From Sinomicrobium weinanense (GTDB lineage Bacteria > Bacteroidota > Bacteroidia > Flavobacteriales > Flavobacteriaceae), in NCBI RefSeq assembly GCF_018863395.1, contig NZ_JAHKRR010000004.1, positions 372,001 through 436,000 of the forward strand: 64,000 nt of DNA, given 5' to 3'. Made by a program: the position numbers and the translations under genes. Positions 28,118 to 36,340 of this stretch are shown here, one piece after another (positions within the stretch are counted from its first letter, which is position 1; each line of letters opens with the position of its first letter). The notes beneath the pieces are model-generated. The model was not told where the DNA came from and searched no databases. It saw nothing but the letters and a program-made list of their open reading frames with translations.

Positions 28118-29122
28118 TTACATTAAAATATTATTTACCGGTTGTGCCGCCGGGGGCAGGTCGGTTTCGTCCAGCATATCCCTGAGGTCTATTTCAATGG
28201 TCCGGCTCAGGGCGGCCATCGGAATATCGTTGGCACTACCTTCAAAAGGGTTTTCCGTACTTTCCCCTACCTGTTCGAGAGAGGTGAAAACCCATCCTAC
28301 CACTATGCTGAACGGTACGGTGAGCCATACCCAGTACGCTCCCAGTTTGTCAAATTCATTGAGCATACCGAAAGGGAGCATCCATACCAGCAAACGTATA
28401 AAAAATAAGTTAATACTGGCAAATTGCCGGGGATAGGGAAAATTCTTGATACGTTCGCCCTGACCCTGGAAGACGTAAAAGTCGTTCAGTACGTTTTCCA
28501 TTTCCACGAGGCATAACGTATCGAGTTTCCCGTTGCCGTTGAGTGCTTTCAGGTGACCGGATTGCAGGGCGATGAGTTGTGTGGCCCGGTTTTTTTTGCT
28601 CAGGATGTGTTGTCGTTCTTTTTCGGACAGAAAGGGCTTCAGCTCTTCGGCCAGGTCGGTTTCCCATTCGGGGACCGTATATCTTTTGAGATATTTCCGG
28701 TTGTACTTTTTGGTGTGGATATTTTCCCAGTTCTTGGGGGTACGAAGTTGAAAACGGAGGGCCGTAAGCCAGGCGATATGGCGGTAGATCAGGGCCCGGT
28801 GTATTTCTTTTTCCGTCTCGGGCTCATCGGCTCTGATGTAGTCCCTGACCATAATTCCCCAGGTGCGGCTGCTGTTAATGATGGAGCCCCATATCTTCCG
28901 GGCTTCCCACATGCGGTCATAGGTGGCATTGTTCCTGAACCCCGCGATAAAAGCTGCAGCCGTACCTATCAGGGCTATCGGGACCCAGGGAATACCCAGC
29001 CATTTCCATCCTACCACCTCGTAGAGGAAGGTAGGGACAAAGGCAATGACGAACAGGAGGAAAATGGAGTGTTGTGTCCAGTGTAAAAATTCTTTGAGTC
29101 GGTAATGGCTTCCGGTGTGCAT
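28118..29122 (-). CDS. Bestrophin-family anion channel protein
   Basis: Membrane protein of the bestrophin (UPF0187) family. Bacterial members form pentameric ion channels. The 334 residues show N-terminal helices (HSIFLLFVIAFVPTFLYEVV at about 17-36 and IPWVPIALIGTAAAFIAGF at about 45-63), then the hallmark NNATYDRMWEARKIWGSI, then a C-terminal pair of helices (about 235-275). It begins 15 bases after the stop of the ion channel gene, so the two are co-transcribed. Which ion it passes is not readable: eukaryotic members carry chloride or bicarbonate, and some bacterial members carry cations. Confidence 0.88.
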   Translation of the reverse strand: MHTGSHYRLKEFLHWTQHSIFLLFVIAFVPTFLYEVVGWKWLGIPWVPIALIGTAAAFIAGFRNNATYDRMWEARKIWGSIINSSRTWGIMVRDYIRADEPETEKEIHRALIYRHIAWLTALRFQLRTPKNWENIHTKKYNRKYLKRYTVPEWETDLAEELKPFLSEKERQHILSKKNRATQLIALQSGHLKALNGNGKLDTLCLVEMENVLNDFYVFQGQGERIKNFPYPRQFASINLFFIRLLVWMLPFGMLNEFDKLGAYWVWLTVPFSIVVGWVFTSLEQVGESTENPFEGSANDIPMAALSRTIEIDLRDMLDETDLPPAAQPVNNILM

Positions 29123-29137
29123 CGTATTCGGATTTGA

Positions 29138-29815
29138 TTATTTGCTGTTTTGTAAAGAAGTGTATTTACTGATCATGATCCCGATAAGGACCACGGTATA
29201 AAACTGTCCTGCCAGCCCTAACATGGCCGTGGCCAGCTTGGAAAAGTGATTGGCCGGGGTAATGTCCCCGTATCCTATGGTAGTAAGTGTGATATTGCAA
29301 AAATAGACCAGGTCCAGGTAAATGGTTATAAAATTCCGGGGGTCGATACCTGTAAACGAGTCCGGGATGGAGTAGTATATCAGTTGCATGGTAAAGATAC
29401 CGATCTCGATAAGTAACAGGTACCCGCAGGCCGATGCCGAAACAATATCGAGGTTCACATGGCCCGGTTTAACGAGATACCGCAATATCTCGATAAAGAT
29501 CATTGTATAAAAAGCAATGTGGACCACACTCACCACCTGCATAAACAGTGCGTCCGGTTTCATAAAGGAGGATGCCACGGGAACCGCGACGACCAGGACA
29601 AACAGAATATTCCGCAAAAGCAGGCGTATACGGTTCTTACAGGAAAAGACCCCCAGGCTGAAGATGCCCAGCAACAGCATGTTTATCGGCCATACTACAT
29701 GTGCGTAAAATTCAATATTACTGAAAAAAACACCGATATAGAGGTGCAGTAGTAAGGCTGCGAGTAAAAACTCGTATTTTCTTCGTCTGAGAATGCCTAA
29801 ATAGTTGTTCTTCAT
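29138..29815 (-). CDS. Two-pore-helix (Ion_trans_2) potassium-type channel protein
   Basis: A 225-residue membrane protein with five or six hydrophobic helices. The C-terminal part has the pore: a helix ending in LTTIGYGDITPANHF, where TIGYGD is the potassium selectivity filter, then a final helix LATAMLGLAGQFYTVVLIG. There is no RCK/TrkA domain behind it. It starts 5 bases after the methyltransferase stop and ends 15 before bestrophin, so three minus-strand genes form a tight unit. Potassium selectivity follows from the filter; gating is unknown. Confidence 0.87.
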   Translation of the reverse strand: MKNNYLGILRRRKYEFLLAALLLHLYIGVFFSNIEFYAHVVWPINMLLLGIFSLGVFSCKNRIRLLLRNILFVLVVAVPVASSFMKPDALFMQVVSVVHIAFYTMIFIEILRYLVKPGHVNLDIVSASACGYLLLIEIGIFTMQLIYYSIPDSFTGIDPRNFITIYLDLVYFCNITLTTIGYGDITPANHFSKLATAMLGLAGQFYTVVLIGIMISKYTSLQNSK

Positions 29816-29820
29816 AGGTT

Positions 29821-30333
29821 TCAGGGTGCTATCAGAGCAGCATAGATCATATCGTTCCCGTAAATGGAGGCCTTTTCACCGATCTTTTCCACGGAAGTAT
29901 AGCCCAGGGACTGAAATATATCCGTAAGCCGGGCAAAACTTACCGGGTAGGGTACCCATGCGGGTATCGGAACGGTTTTGTCGTATTCTATGACAATGAA
30001 CTTCGCCCCGGGTTTTATATAGGTGCTCAGTTTCTTTAAAAAGGAGAGCTGGTCTTTCACGTAGTGCAGGGCATTGGCCATCAATATACCGTCGAGTGCT
30101 TTCAGGGGCAGAGGGTCTTTTACAAAATCGGCTTTTATAAACCGCACTTTTTCGGAATCCTGGTGAAAGTAGTTAGTCCTGTCTACCGCATAAACAATGC
30201 TGTCTTCCGGAAGGTAATGCGACAGGGCCATGGAAAATATTCCCGTTCCACACCCCAGGTCGGCCCAGTTTCCTGACGATCTCAGTGTCTCACCTGCGGG
30301 CTGTATAAATGCAATGGCCTCTTCTGTTTTCAC
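29821..30333 (-). CDS. Class I SAM-dependent methyltransferase
   Basis: A 170-residue protein with the SAM-binding motif ADLGCGTGIFSMAL at about 23-36, an acidic residue ending the second strand (VYAVDRTN) and motif IV-like LDGILMANALHYV. There is no obvious substrate-binding insertion. It is the first gene of the unit with the ion channel and bestrophin (5-base spacing). The substrate is unknown; small proteins of this type methylate metabolites, tRNA or quinones. Confidence 0.8.
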   Translation of the reverse strand: MKTEEAIAFIQPAGETLRSSGNWADLGCGTGIFSMALSHYLPEDSIVYAVDRTNYFHQDSEKVRFIKADFVKDPLPLKALDGILMANALHYVKDQLSFLKKLSTYIKPGAKFIVIEYDKTVPIPAWVPYPVSFARLTDIFQSLGYTSVEKIGEKASIYGNDMIYAALIAP

Positions 30334-30401
30334 AATATCGTAAACTAAAGTCGAAGGGCCCAGGTACCGAGTACAACCTTAAACCTTGAATTTTGAATCT
30401 G

Positions 30402-30722
30402 TCACCCTGCCTGTCCGATATCCAGGCGATGTATTTTCCCTGTATGATCGATATGAAATTTAAAATAAACCTTAAAGTCTCCCCACTGGTCGGAATGGAA
30501 CTGGCCGTAGATATCCTTTCCGTCGTTCTCCACCTTGTCTATGGAGGTAAAACGTTCATGACCTATGGCGGTGTTGTTAAAGGCCTTGAGGTCCCTGGGG
30601 CTGCCGTCGTCGTACAGTTCGGCATCGGGAGTAAATAAAGACGACCAGGTTGCGTTATCCCCTTCCTGTAAGGCGTCAAAAGCATTTTTTACGATTTCAT
30701 TGGTAAGTTCGCTTGTATCCAT
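30402..30722 (-). CDS. NTF2-like / SnoaL-like domain protein
   Basis: A 106-residue protein with the cone-shaped NTF2-like pattern: an N-terminal helix (NEIVKNAFDALQEGD), WSSLFTPDAELYDDGSP, then four strands with FHSDQWGDFKVYFKFHID. No signal peptide. The family includes isomerases, hydrolases and ligand-binding proteins, and no catalytic pair is clear here. It is 68 bases upstream of the methyltransferase on the same strand; that gap has phrase-like words (ACCTTAAACCTTGAATTTTG). Confidence 0.7.
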   Translation of the reverse strand: MDTSELTNEIVKNAFDALQEGDNATWSSLFTPDAELYDDGSPRDLKAFNNTAIGHERFTSIDKVENDGKDIYGQFHSDQWGDFKVYFKFHIDHTGKIHRLDIGQAG

Positions 30723-30806
30723 AATTTATACAATATTGATTTTTTATTTCTATTTGTGTCGTTATGGTTGATAAAACACAACATAAAGATAAGGATAATC
30801 CTTTCG

Positions 30807-31172
30807 TTATGATGCATTTTTAAAAGGCAGGGGGTATTTGAGATATATAATGATGAGGTTTAAGAGGAAAAAGGGAAGCTCAATGAGCACCCCTTTGAGA
30901 TTTCCTTCGTTGAGGTGAAAGCCTATGATGAGAAGTATGGTAGATGCCATTAACACGTTACCGTACACAAAGGTTTTTGAGAACAGGATCATCAGGGCGC
31001 TGCAGAGGGTCAGTACTCCGAGGACCTTTAACCCTGTTACGGAAAAATCCCATTTACTGAACATCTCTATCATTTTCCGGGATCCTGAGAACATGGCCCA
31101 TCCCTGTTTGAGCCCCATAGTCACGGCTATGAGTATAAGTATGGAATTAATGATCTTCAGAGTGGTTATCAT
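30807..31172 (-). CDS. Small four-helix membrane protein, DoxX-like
   Basis: The 121-residue product has four hydrophobic helices (about 6-22, 45-63, 68-85 and 96-112) with GWAMFSGSRKMIEMF after the first, like the DoxX-like family of unknown function. The frame is open back to 31292, but that part has no membrane or family character and would run through the terminator at 31268-31311, so ATG at 31172 (MITTLKIINS) is the better start. Confidence 0.72.
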   Translation of the reverse strand: MITTLKIINSILILIAVTMGLKQGWAMFSGSRKMIEMFSKWDFSVTGLKVLGVLTLCSALMILFSKTFVYGNVLMASTILLIIGFHLNEGNLKGVLIELPFFLLNLIIIYLKYPLPFKNAS

Positions 31173-31267
31173 ACATTTGATCCTTTTGACTGAACTGAGG
31201 CTCTTTGGTGTTAACAGGTTTAGATATTCAATATACGAAAGATTTATCGAAAGGCATTCACAAGAAG

Positions 31268-31311
31268 AAAAACGAGGCTGGGTTTTTAACATAGAAGATA
31301 GCCTCGTTTTT
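31268..31311 (-). terminator. Intrinsic terminator of the SDR gene
   Basis: AAAAACGAGGCT (31268-31279) pairs perfectly with AGCCTCGTTTTT (31300-31311) around a 20-base loop. It begins 11 bases beyond the stop codon of the SDR gene at 31323 and gives an oligo-U tail on the minus strand. Confidence 0.88.
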
Positions 31312-31322
31312 GAAAAAATGGA

Positions 31323-32078
31323 TTATCTCGTAGTATACCCTCCGTTGGCAAAGATGGTCTGCCCTGTGATCCACCAGCCGTCTGTGGCGAGGAACTTAAC
31401 GATGGGAACGATATCGTCAATAACGGTCAGAAAGCCGTTCATAGCCTGGGATTTGTGAAATTCCACCCGCTCCGGGGTTTCCTGGCCGTAAAAGAACGGA
31501 GTGTCCATGGGGCCGGGGCCGATAGCGGTGACGGAAATACCCCTGGGGCCAAATTCCTTGGCCGCGGCACGGGTAAAGTGTTCTACGGGAGCCTTGCCTC
31601 CTGCGTAAGTGGAATACCCGTCGGTAAAAGCGGCGAGCAATGAGGTAACGACAGTAATGATCTTACCGTCTTTTTCCAGGTTTTTCCCCGCTTCCTTGAT
31701 AAAGAAATATGCAGCCTTGGAGTTAATGCCGAACATTAAATCGTATTCCTCTTCGGTGGTTTCCACGATCGGTTTACGGAGGACCATTCCCACAGTGTTA
31801 ACGGCTATGTCCACCCGGCCAAACTCCTCTTTGGCTACTTTAAAAAGTTCGGCTACATTGTCCGGTTTGGTGAGGTCGGCCTGGAAGAGCACAGCTTTGC
31901 GCCCCAGGGCCTCAACTTCTTTTTTGGTTTCTTCTGCGGTTGCTTTTGTAGCATCGCTGTTATAATGGATGAAAATGTCAGATCCTTCTTTGGCAAAAGA
32001 TCTGCTGATAAGTCCACCGAGGTTTTTGGCCCCGCCGGCTACTACGGTTACCTTGTTCTGAAGGGAAATTTTAGCCAT
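31323..32078 (-). CDS. SDR-family oxidoreductase
   Basis: NAD(P)-dependent short-chain dehydrogenase, 251 residues. The cofactor site is VVAGGAKNLGGLI at about 12-24 and the catalytic pair is in YAGGK near residue 160. NTVG (about 94-97) stands in place of the more usual NNAG. The C-terminus ends WWITGQTIFANGGYTTR, typical of classical SDRs. It lies 97 bases downstream of a TetR regulator on the same strand and ends in its own terminator, so it is a likely target of that regulator. The substrate is unknown. Confidence 0.87.
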   Translation of the reverse strand: MAKISLQNKVTVVAGGAKNLGGLISRSFAKEGSDIFIHYNSDATKATAEETKKEVEALGRKAVLFQADLTKPDNVAELFKVAKEEFGRVDIAVNTVGMVLRKPIVETTEEEYDLMFGINSKAAYFFIKEAGKNLEKDGKIITVVTSLLAAFTDGYSTYAGGKAPVEHFTRAAAKEFGPRGISVTAIGPGPMDTPFFYGQETPERVEFHKSQAMNGFLTVIDDIVPIVKFLATDGWWITGQTIFANGGYTTR

Positions 32079-32175
32079 GATTATCGTTTTTTAATTAGAT
32101 ACACAACCAAAATTATAAGGTTCAGACTGAATATTCGCTCAGTGTTTGTTAAAAAAAAGTTAACAGGGATTTCCC

Positions 32176-32733
32176 CTACTTTTTAATTGAATCCCAGGCC
32201 ATTTTCAGAAATTGATTTCTCATTTTATGGTCTACATCGATCTGTAATTCCGAGGCGCATTTCAGCCAGTAACAGACCGATCCGAAAACAAAATAGGTGA
32301 GGTGCTGCGGAGCAAGGTCCTTGAAGAGCCCCTGTTCCAGTCCCCGGGCATACATTTCGTCAAAGCGGTGAAACCGGGACATGGCTTGTACCTGGGTTTT
32401 CTTTTCAATGACCGGCGAAAAGGCATACTGGCTTATAAAATTGAATTTCAGGGGATGGCTCAGGAAATAGTCGATCATCCGTCCGTAGATATCGTTAAAA
32501 GTGTCGGGCACGCTGTTGCGTTCGTCATAATTGACAAAGATCATGGCTGCTTCTTCCGTCTTGATCTTTACGTAAATACCGTTAACAATATCTTCCTTAT
32601 TCTTAAAACGCTTGTAAACGCTTCCCATACCCACCCCGGCGCGGTCTGCTATATGCGACATGGGGGTGTGTTGCAACCCCTGGCGGATAATAAGTTCCAT
32701 GGCGGCATTCAGTATTTTCTCTCTTTTGTCCAT
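32176..32733 (-). CDS. TetR/AcrR-family transcriptional regulator
   Basis: The 185 residues have an N-terminal helix-turn-helix (MSHIADRAGVGMGSVYKRF at about 24-42, then KNKEDIVNGIY) and a variable ligand-binding C-terminal domain with several aromatic residues. It is transcribed just before the SDR gene and probably represses it and itself; the effector is unknown. The length is normal for the family. Confidence 0.87.
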   Translation of the reverse strand: MDKREKILNAAMELIIRQGLQHTPMSHIADRAGVGMGSVYKRFKNKEDIVNGIYVKIKTEEAAMIFVNYDERNSVPDTFNDIYGRMIDYFLSHPLKFNFISQYAFSPVIEKKTQVQAMSRFHRFDEMYARGLEQGLFKDLAPQHLTYFVFGSVCYWLKCASELQIDVDHKMRNQFLKMAWDSIKK

Positions 32734-32873
32734 AATGCAATGGTATTGGGATAATTATTCCGGATTGACAGGGGACAAAATTATTTATTTTTTTCAAGGC
32801 AAAAGATATTCCATGTGCAGTTTATGACGATGGATCATTTCAAGGGGGACACAGGGGGGGGTAATATGCAGGC

Positions 32874-33341
32874 TCAATTCGTAAACAAAGGAAAGCTAGT
32901 AGTATTGATCACTTCTTTCATTACAAAGTGACTTTCCATATGGCGGACATTTTTTATAGAGGCCAGTTTCTTAAAATGGAATTCGTGAAAATGATCTATG
33001 TCCCTGGCATATACTTTAAGCTGAAAATCAAAAGCCCCGGTAATGTGCAGGCATTCCACAACTTCAGCGAATTTTTTGATTTCGTTCATAAAGTTAAGAG
33101 CTCCTTCTTCAGAATGTTTTTCGATATTCACAAAAACCAACACCATAACATTCAGCCCCAGTTTTTTCCGGTCCAGTAAAAACACTTTTTTCTTGAGCAA
33201 GGACATGGCATGCAGTTTCTTAATACGCTCGTAAACCGGGGTGACCGTAAGGTTGGTGGCTGCGGCGAGCTCTTTATTGCTTATGTTGGCATCTTCCTGT
33301 AAAAGTGCCAGTATTTTCAGGTCCTTTTCATCGAGTTTCAT
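32874..33341 (-). CDS. Lrp/AsnC-family transcriptional regulator
   Basis: A feast/famine regulator: N-terminal helix-turn-helix (about 17-40, NISNKELAAATNLTVTPVYERIKKL) cut here as NKELAAATNLTVTPVYERI, and a C-terminal RAM-like effector domain (VLVFVNIEKHS, ECLHITGAFDFQLKVYARD). The frame opens at 33368, but ATG at 33341 (MKLDEKDLKILALL) matches family starts and gives 155 residues. It is divergent from the permease-ligase-dehydrogenase-hydrolase operon across 244 A/T-rich bases, the classic arrangement for a local regulator that senses the amino acid or amine being used. Confidence 0.9.
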   Translation of the reverse strand: MKLDEKDLKILALLQEDANISNKELAAATNLTVTPVYERIKKLHAMSLLKKKVFLLDRKKLGLNVMVLVFVNIEKHSEEGALNFMNEIKKFAEVVECLHITGAFDFQLKVYARDIDHFHEFHFKKLASIKNVRHMESHFVMKEVINTTSFPLFTN

Positions 33342-33585
33342 ATAATAGTTGTTTTGATCTAAAAACAAGAATTTAACAAAAAAAAATAGAATAAAATTTC
33401 TTTATAGATCATTTATTATAGATTTATCTTTCAAAAATAAAAAAAAATTAACAATAATTGGTTGTATAAATAAAATTTACAGTAGTTTTATACGGATTTA
33501 ACAGTTTGTTTTCATTTCTGATAAAGGAATGCTATGGATTATGAGGTAAACAAAATGATATGTACCACTGGTAAAAGAATGGAAA

Positions 33586-34926
33586 ATGAGTGGAGTACAA
33601 TTAAATAAAGCACTTAATCCTTTGATGTTATGGGGGCTCGGTGTAGGTTATGTGATTTCCGGAATGTATTTCGGGTGGAACCTGGGGTTGGCGGAAGGCG
33701 GTACCTATGGCCTGGCTATAGCAACGTTCTTTATCATTATTATGTATTGCACCTTTACCTTCAGCTACACGGAGATGGCCTGTGCCATACCCAAGGCAGG
33801 CGGGGCTTTTGAATATGCGAACAGGGGGCTTGGAAGGCACCTTGGCTTTGTGGCCGGGATTGCACAGAATATTGAATTTGTTTTTGCACCGCCTGCTATT
33901 GCCGCTGCCATCGGAGCTTATTTAAATTTATTATACCCTTCAGTAGACCTGATGGTATTTGCCATCGGTGCATATCTTATTTTTACAGGGATAAACATAC
34001 TTGGAGTAAAACTGGCTGCTTCTTTTGAATTGGTTATTACCATTTTGGCCATTATAGAACTGCTGATCTTTGCCGGGGTAGCTTTACCTGAATTTAAGTT
34101 TGAAAACCTGCAATTGAACCCTATGCCCAACGGTTTTTCGGGAATTTTTGCAGCCATTCCTTTCGCTATCTGGTTCTTTTTGGCCATTGAAGGGGTGGCC
34201 AATGTGGCCGAAGAAGCCATAAACCCCCAACGCAGTGTGCTTATTGGCTTTGGTTCTGCCATCATAACCCTGGTAGTGTTGTGTGTCCTCACTTTTGTGT
34301 CGGCCGTAGGAGTGGCAGGGTGGGAAGCCATAGTATATCCTGAAGGGAGTGCAGTGACCTCAGATTCCCCGTTGCCTTTGGCTTTATCTAAAATTATTAA
34401 TGAAAGCCATATACTGTACAAATTGTTGATAGGTATTGGCCTGCTGGGCTTGGTAGCATCTTTTCACGGAATTATACTGGCAGGCGGAAGAGCCACTTTT
34501 GAATTCGGGAGAGTGGGCTATGCCCCGCAGGTACTTGGAAAAGTACATTCAAAATTCAGGACTCCTGCCAATGCGTTGATTGCAAATATGGTCGTAGGCA
34601 TCATAGCCCTGTTTACAGGTAAAACAGGGGAGATCATCGCTATTGCGTGTTTCGGGGCACTGTGTTTGTATATAGTTTCCATGTTCTCCTTCTTTGCTCT
34701 TCGCAAAAAGGAACCTGCCATGGAACGCCCCTTCAAAGTGCCTTTATTCCCTTTATTTCCGGCTTTGGCCCTGGTCATAGCAGTTGTAGCCCTCATTTCT
34801 ATGATATATCACTATCCTGTGATTGCCATTGTTTTTTTGGGGATAGTGAGTCTGTCATACCTATACTTTTTACTGTTCCTCAATAAAAAAATGAGATACT
34901 CAACTTTATGGACACAAGAGAAATAA
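33586..34926 (+). CDS. APC-superfamily permease, ethanolamine-permease type
   Basis: Inner-membrane amine or amino acid importer with about 12 helices in 446 residues. The start MSGVQLNKALNPLMLWGLGVG, GWNLGLAEGG, FAYTEM-like FSYTEMACAIPKAGGAFEYA, EGVANVAEEAINPQRS and FHGIILAGGRATFEFGRVGY are close to what I recall of ethanolamine permeases (Eat). The specificity is a family-level assignment, not proven. It is the first gene of the operon and overlaps the next gene by 19 bases. The neighbours (gamma-glutamyl ligase, alcohol and aldehyde dehydrogenases, gamma-glutamyl hydrolase) fit an amino alcohol substrate. Confidence 0.85.
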   Translation: MSGVQLNKALNPLMLWGLGVGYVISGMYFGWNLGLAEGGTYGLAIATFFIIIMYCTFTFSYTEMACAIPKAGGAFEYANRGLGRHLGFVAGIAQNIEFVFAPPAIAAAIGAYLNLLYPSVDLMVFAIGAYLIFTGINILGVKLAASFELVITILAIIELLIFAGVALPEFKFENLQLNPMPNGFSGIFAAIPFAIWFFLAIEGVANVAEEAINPQRSVLIGFGSAIITLVVLCVLTFVSAVGVAGWEAIVYPEGSAVTSDSPLPLALSKIINESHILYKLLIGIGLLGLVASFHGIILAGGRATFEFGRVGYAPQVLGKVHSKFRTPANALIANMVVGIIALFTGKTGEIIAIACFGALCLYIVSMFSFFALRKKEPAMERPFKVPLFPLFPALALVIAVVALISMIYHYPVIAIVFLGIVSLSYLYFLLFLNKKMRYSTLWTQEK

Positions 34927-36254
34927 TATCAAAATTAAAAGAGAGTAAACATCAAAAGCTAAAGGTTGCTATTGCCGATATAGACGGAGTGCTAAGAGGT
35001 AAGCTCATGCATCGGGACAAGTTTATTTCTGCTTTGGAAAACGGGTTCGGATTCTGTTCCGTAGTATTTGGCTGGGATATGAATGACAGCGCTTACGACA
35101 ACTCAAAAGTTACTGGTTGGCATACCGGCTATGGCGATTTTGACGCGCAAATAGATATAAATACATACAGGACCGTGCCCTGGGAAGGAGACATACCCTT
35201 TTTTCTCGGGGATTTTAAGACCTCAAAAGATATGCCTGTTTGTCCGAGGAGTTTGCTTAAAAAAATCAAAAGTGAAGCTGAAAACATGGGGTATCTGCCC
35301 ATGTACGCCCAGGAATTTGAGTGGTTTAATTACCGGGAAACTTCTAAGGTCTTACACGATAAAGAATTTCAGTGCCCACAGTCCATTACGCAGGGAATGT
35401 TCGGGTATTCTATCTTAAAAATGTCAGAGAACAGCGATTTCTTTCACGACCTTTTCGACTTGCTGGAAGGTTTCGGGATCCCCTTAGAAGGTTTACATAC
35501 CGAAACAGGGCCGGGGGTGACCGAAGCAGCTATTCTGTACAGTGACATCCTGGAATCTGCAGACCGGGCTGTGCTGTTTAAAACAGCCGTAAAGGAAATT
35601 GCATACCGGCATGGAATAATAGCCAGCTTTATGGCTAAACCCTCTAAAGAATTACCCGGGTGTGGCGGACACATACATCAAAGCCTTTGGGATGGAAAAA
35701 AGAATGTGTTCTACGCTGCTTCTTCCGAAGACAATATGAGTGAGATCATGCGAAGTTTTATTGCCGGGCAATTGTATTGTCTGCCCAAAATATTACCAAT
35801 GTTCGCGCCCACCATAAACAGTTATAAACGATTGGTAGAAGGAGCCTGGGCACCAACCACCCTTACCTGGGGTGTAGATAACAGGACCACTTCCTTAAGA
35901 GCTATAACGGCCTCAGAAAAGTCTACCCGCATAGAACACCGCGTGGTAGGATCTGATGTCAATCCTTATCTGGCCATGGCAGCCTGTTTAGCCAGTGGCT
36001 TGTATGGCATAAAACACAAATTAAAACTAGACATCTCCAAAACCACTGGCAATGGCTATAAAGATGTGAGCAACGGCATATTGCCAGCCAACTTATATGA
36101 AGCAGCTAACCGAATGAAGGACTCCAGTGTAGCCATAGAGCTTTTCGGCGAAAGTTTTGTAAATCATTTCTGCGGAAGCAGGGAATGGGAGTGGCGGCAG
36201 TTCTCTGCAGAAGTAACCGATTGGGAAAAGAAAAGATATTTTGAAATTATTTGA
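34908..36254 (+). CDS. Glutamine-synthetase-like gamma-glutamyl-amine ligase
   Basis: Predicted to join glutamate's gamma-carboxyl to an amine using ATP. The 448 residues keep the GS-I fold and metal/nucleotide motifs: E136 and E138 (EFEWF), E199 and E206 (ETGPGVTE), H255 and H257 (GGHIH), NSYKRL, NRTTSLRAI, RIEHR and VNPYLAMAACLAS. The segment that in ammonia-using GS reads G-Y-E-A-P reads GAWAP here, with Trp314 at the Glu that handles ammonium; the N-terminal DGSS-type loop is also absent. This is known for gamma-glutamylpolyamine and gamma-glutamylethanolamide synthetases (PuuA, Streptomyces GlnA4). It overlaps the permease gene by 19 bases, so translation is probably coupled. Confidence 0.87.
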   Translation: MDTREIISKLKESKHQKLKVAIADIDGVLRGKLMHRDKFISALENGFGFCSVVFGWDMNDSAYDNSKVTGWHTGYGDFDAQIDINTYRTVPWEGDIPFFLGDFKTSKDMPVCPRSLLKKIKSEAENMGYLPMYAQEFEWFNYRETSKVLHDKEFQCPQSITQGMFGYSILKMSENSDFFHDLFDLLEGFGIPLEGLHTETGPGVTEAAILYSDILESADRAVLFKTAVKEIAYRHGIIASFMAKPSKELPGCGGHIHQSLWDGKKNVFYAASSEDNMSEIMRSFIAGQLYCLPKILPMFAPTINSYKRLVEGAWAPTTLTWGVDNRTTSLRAITASEKSTRIEHRVVGSDVNPYLAMAACLASGLYGIKHKLKLDISKTTGNGYKDVSNGILPANLYEAANRMKDSSVAIELFGESFVNHFCGSREWEWRQFSAEVTDWEKKRYFEII

Positions 36255-36340
36255 TATATCTCAGAAGCAAATACAATAACTCAAAATGAATTTACCATCC
36301 GTGATAAACTCCGGATAAAATTTAACCTAAACATATTTGA

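Noticed and set aside
31173..31292. N-terminal extension of the DoxX-like protein
   Set aside because: It would run through the SDR terminator and has no family character.
34908..36254. Ordinary glutamine synthetase (glnA)
   Set aside because: Trp replaces the ammonium Glu and the gene sits inside an amine operon.
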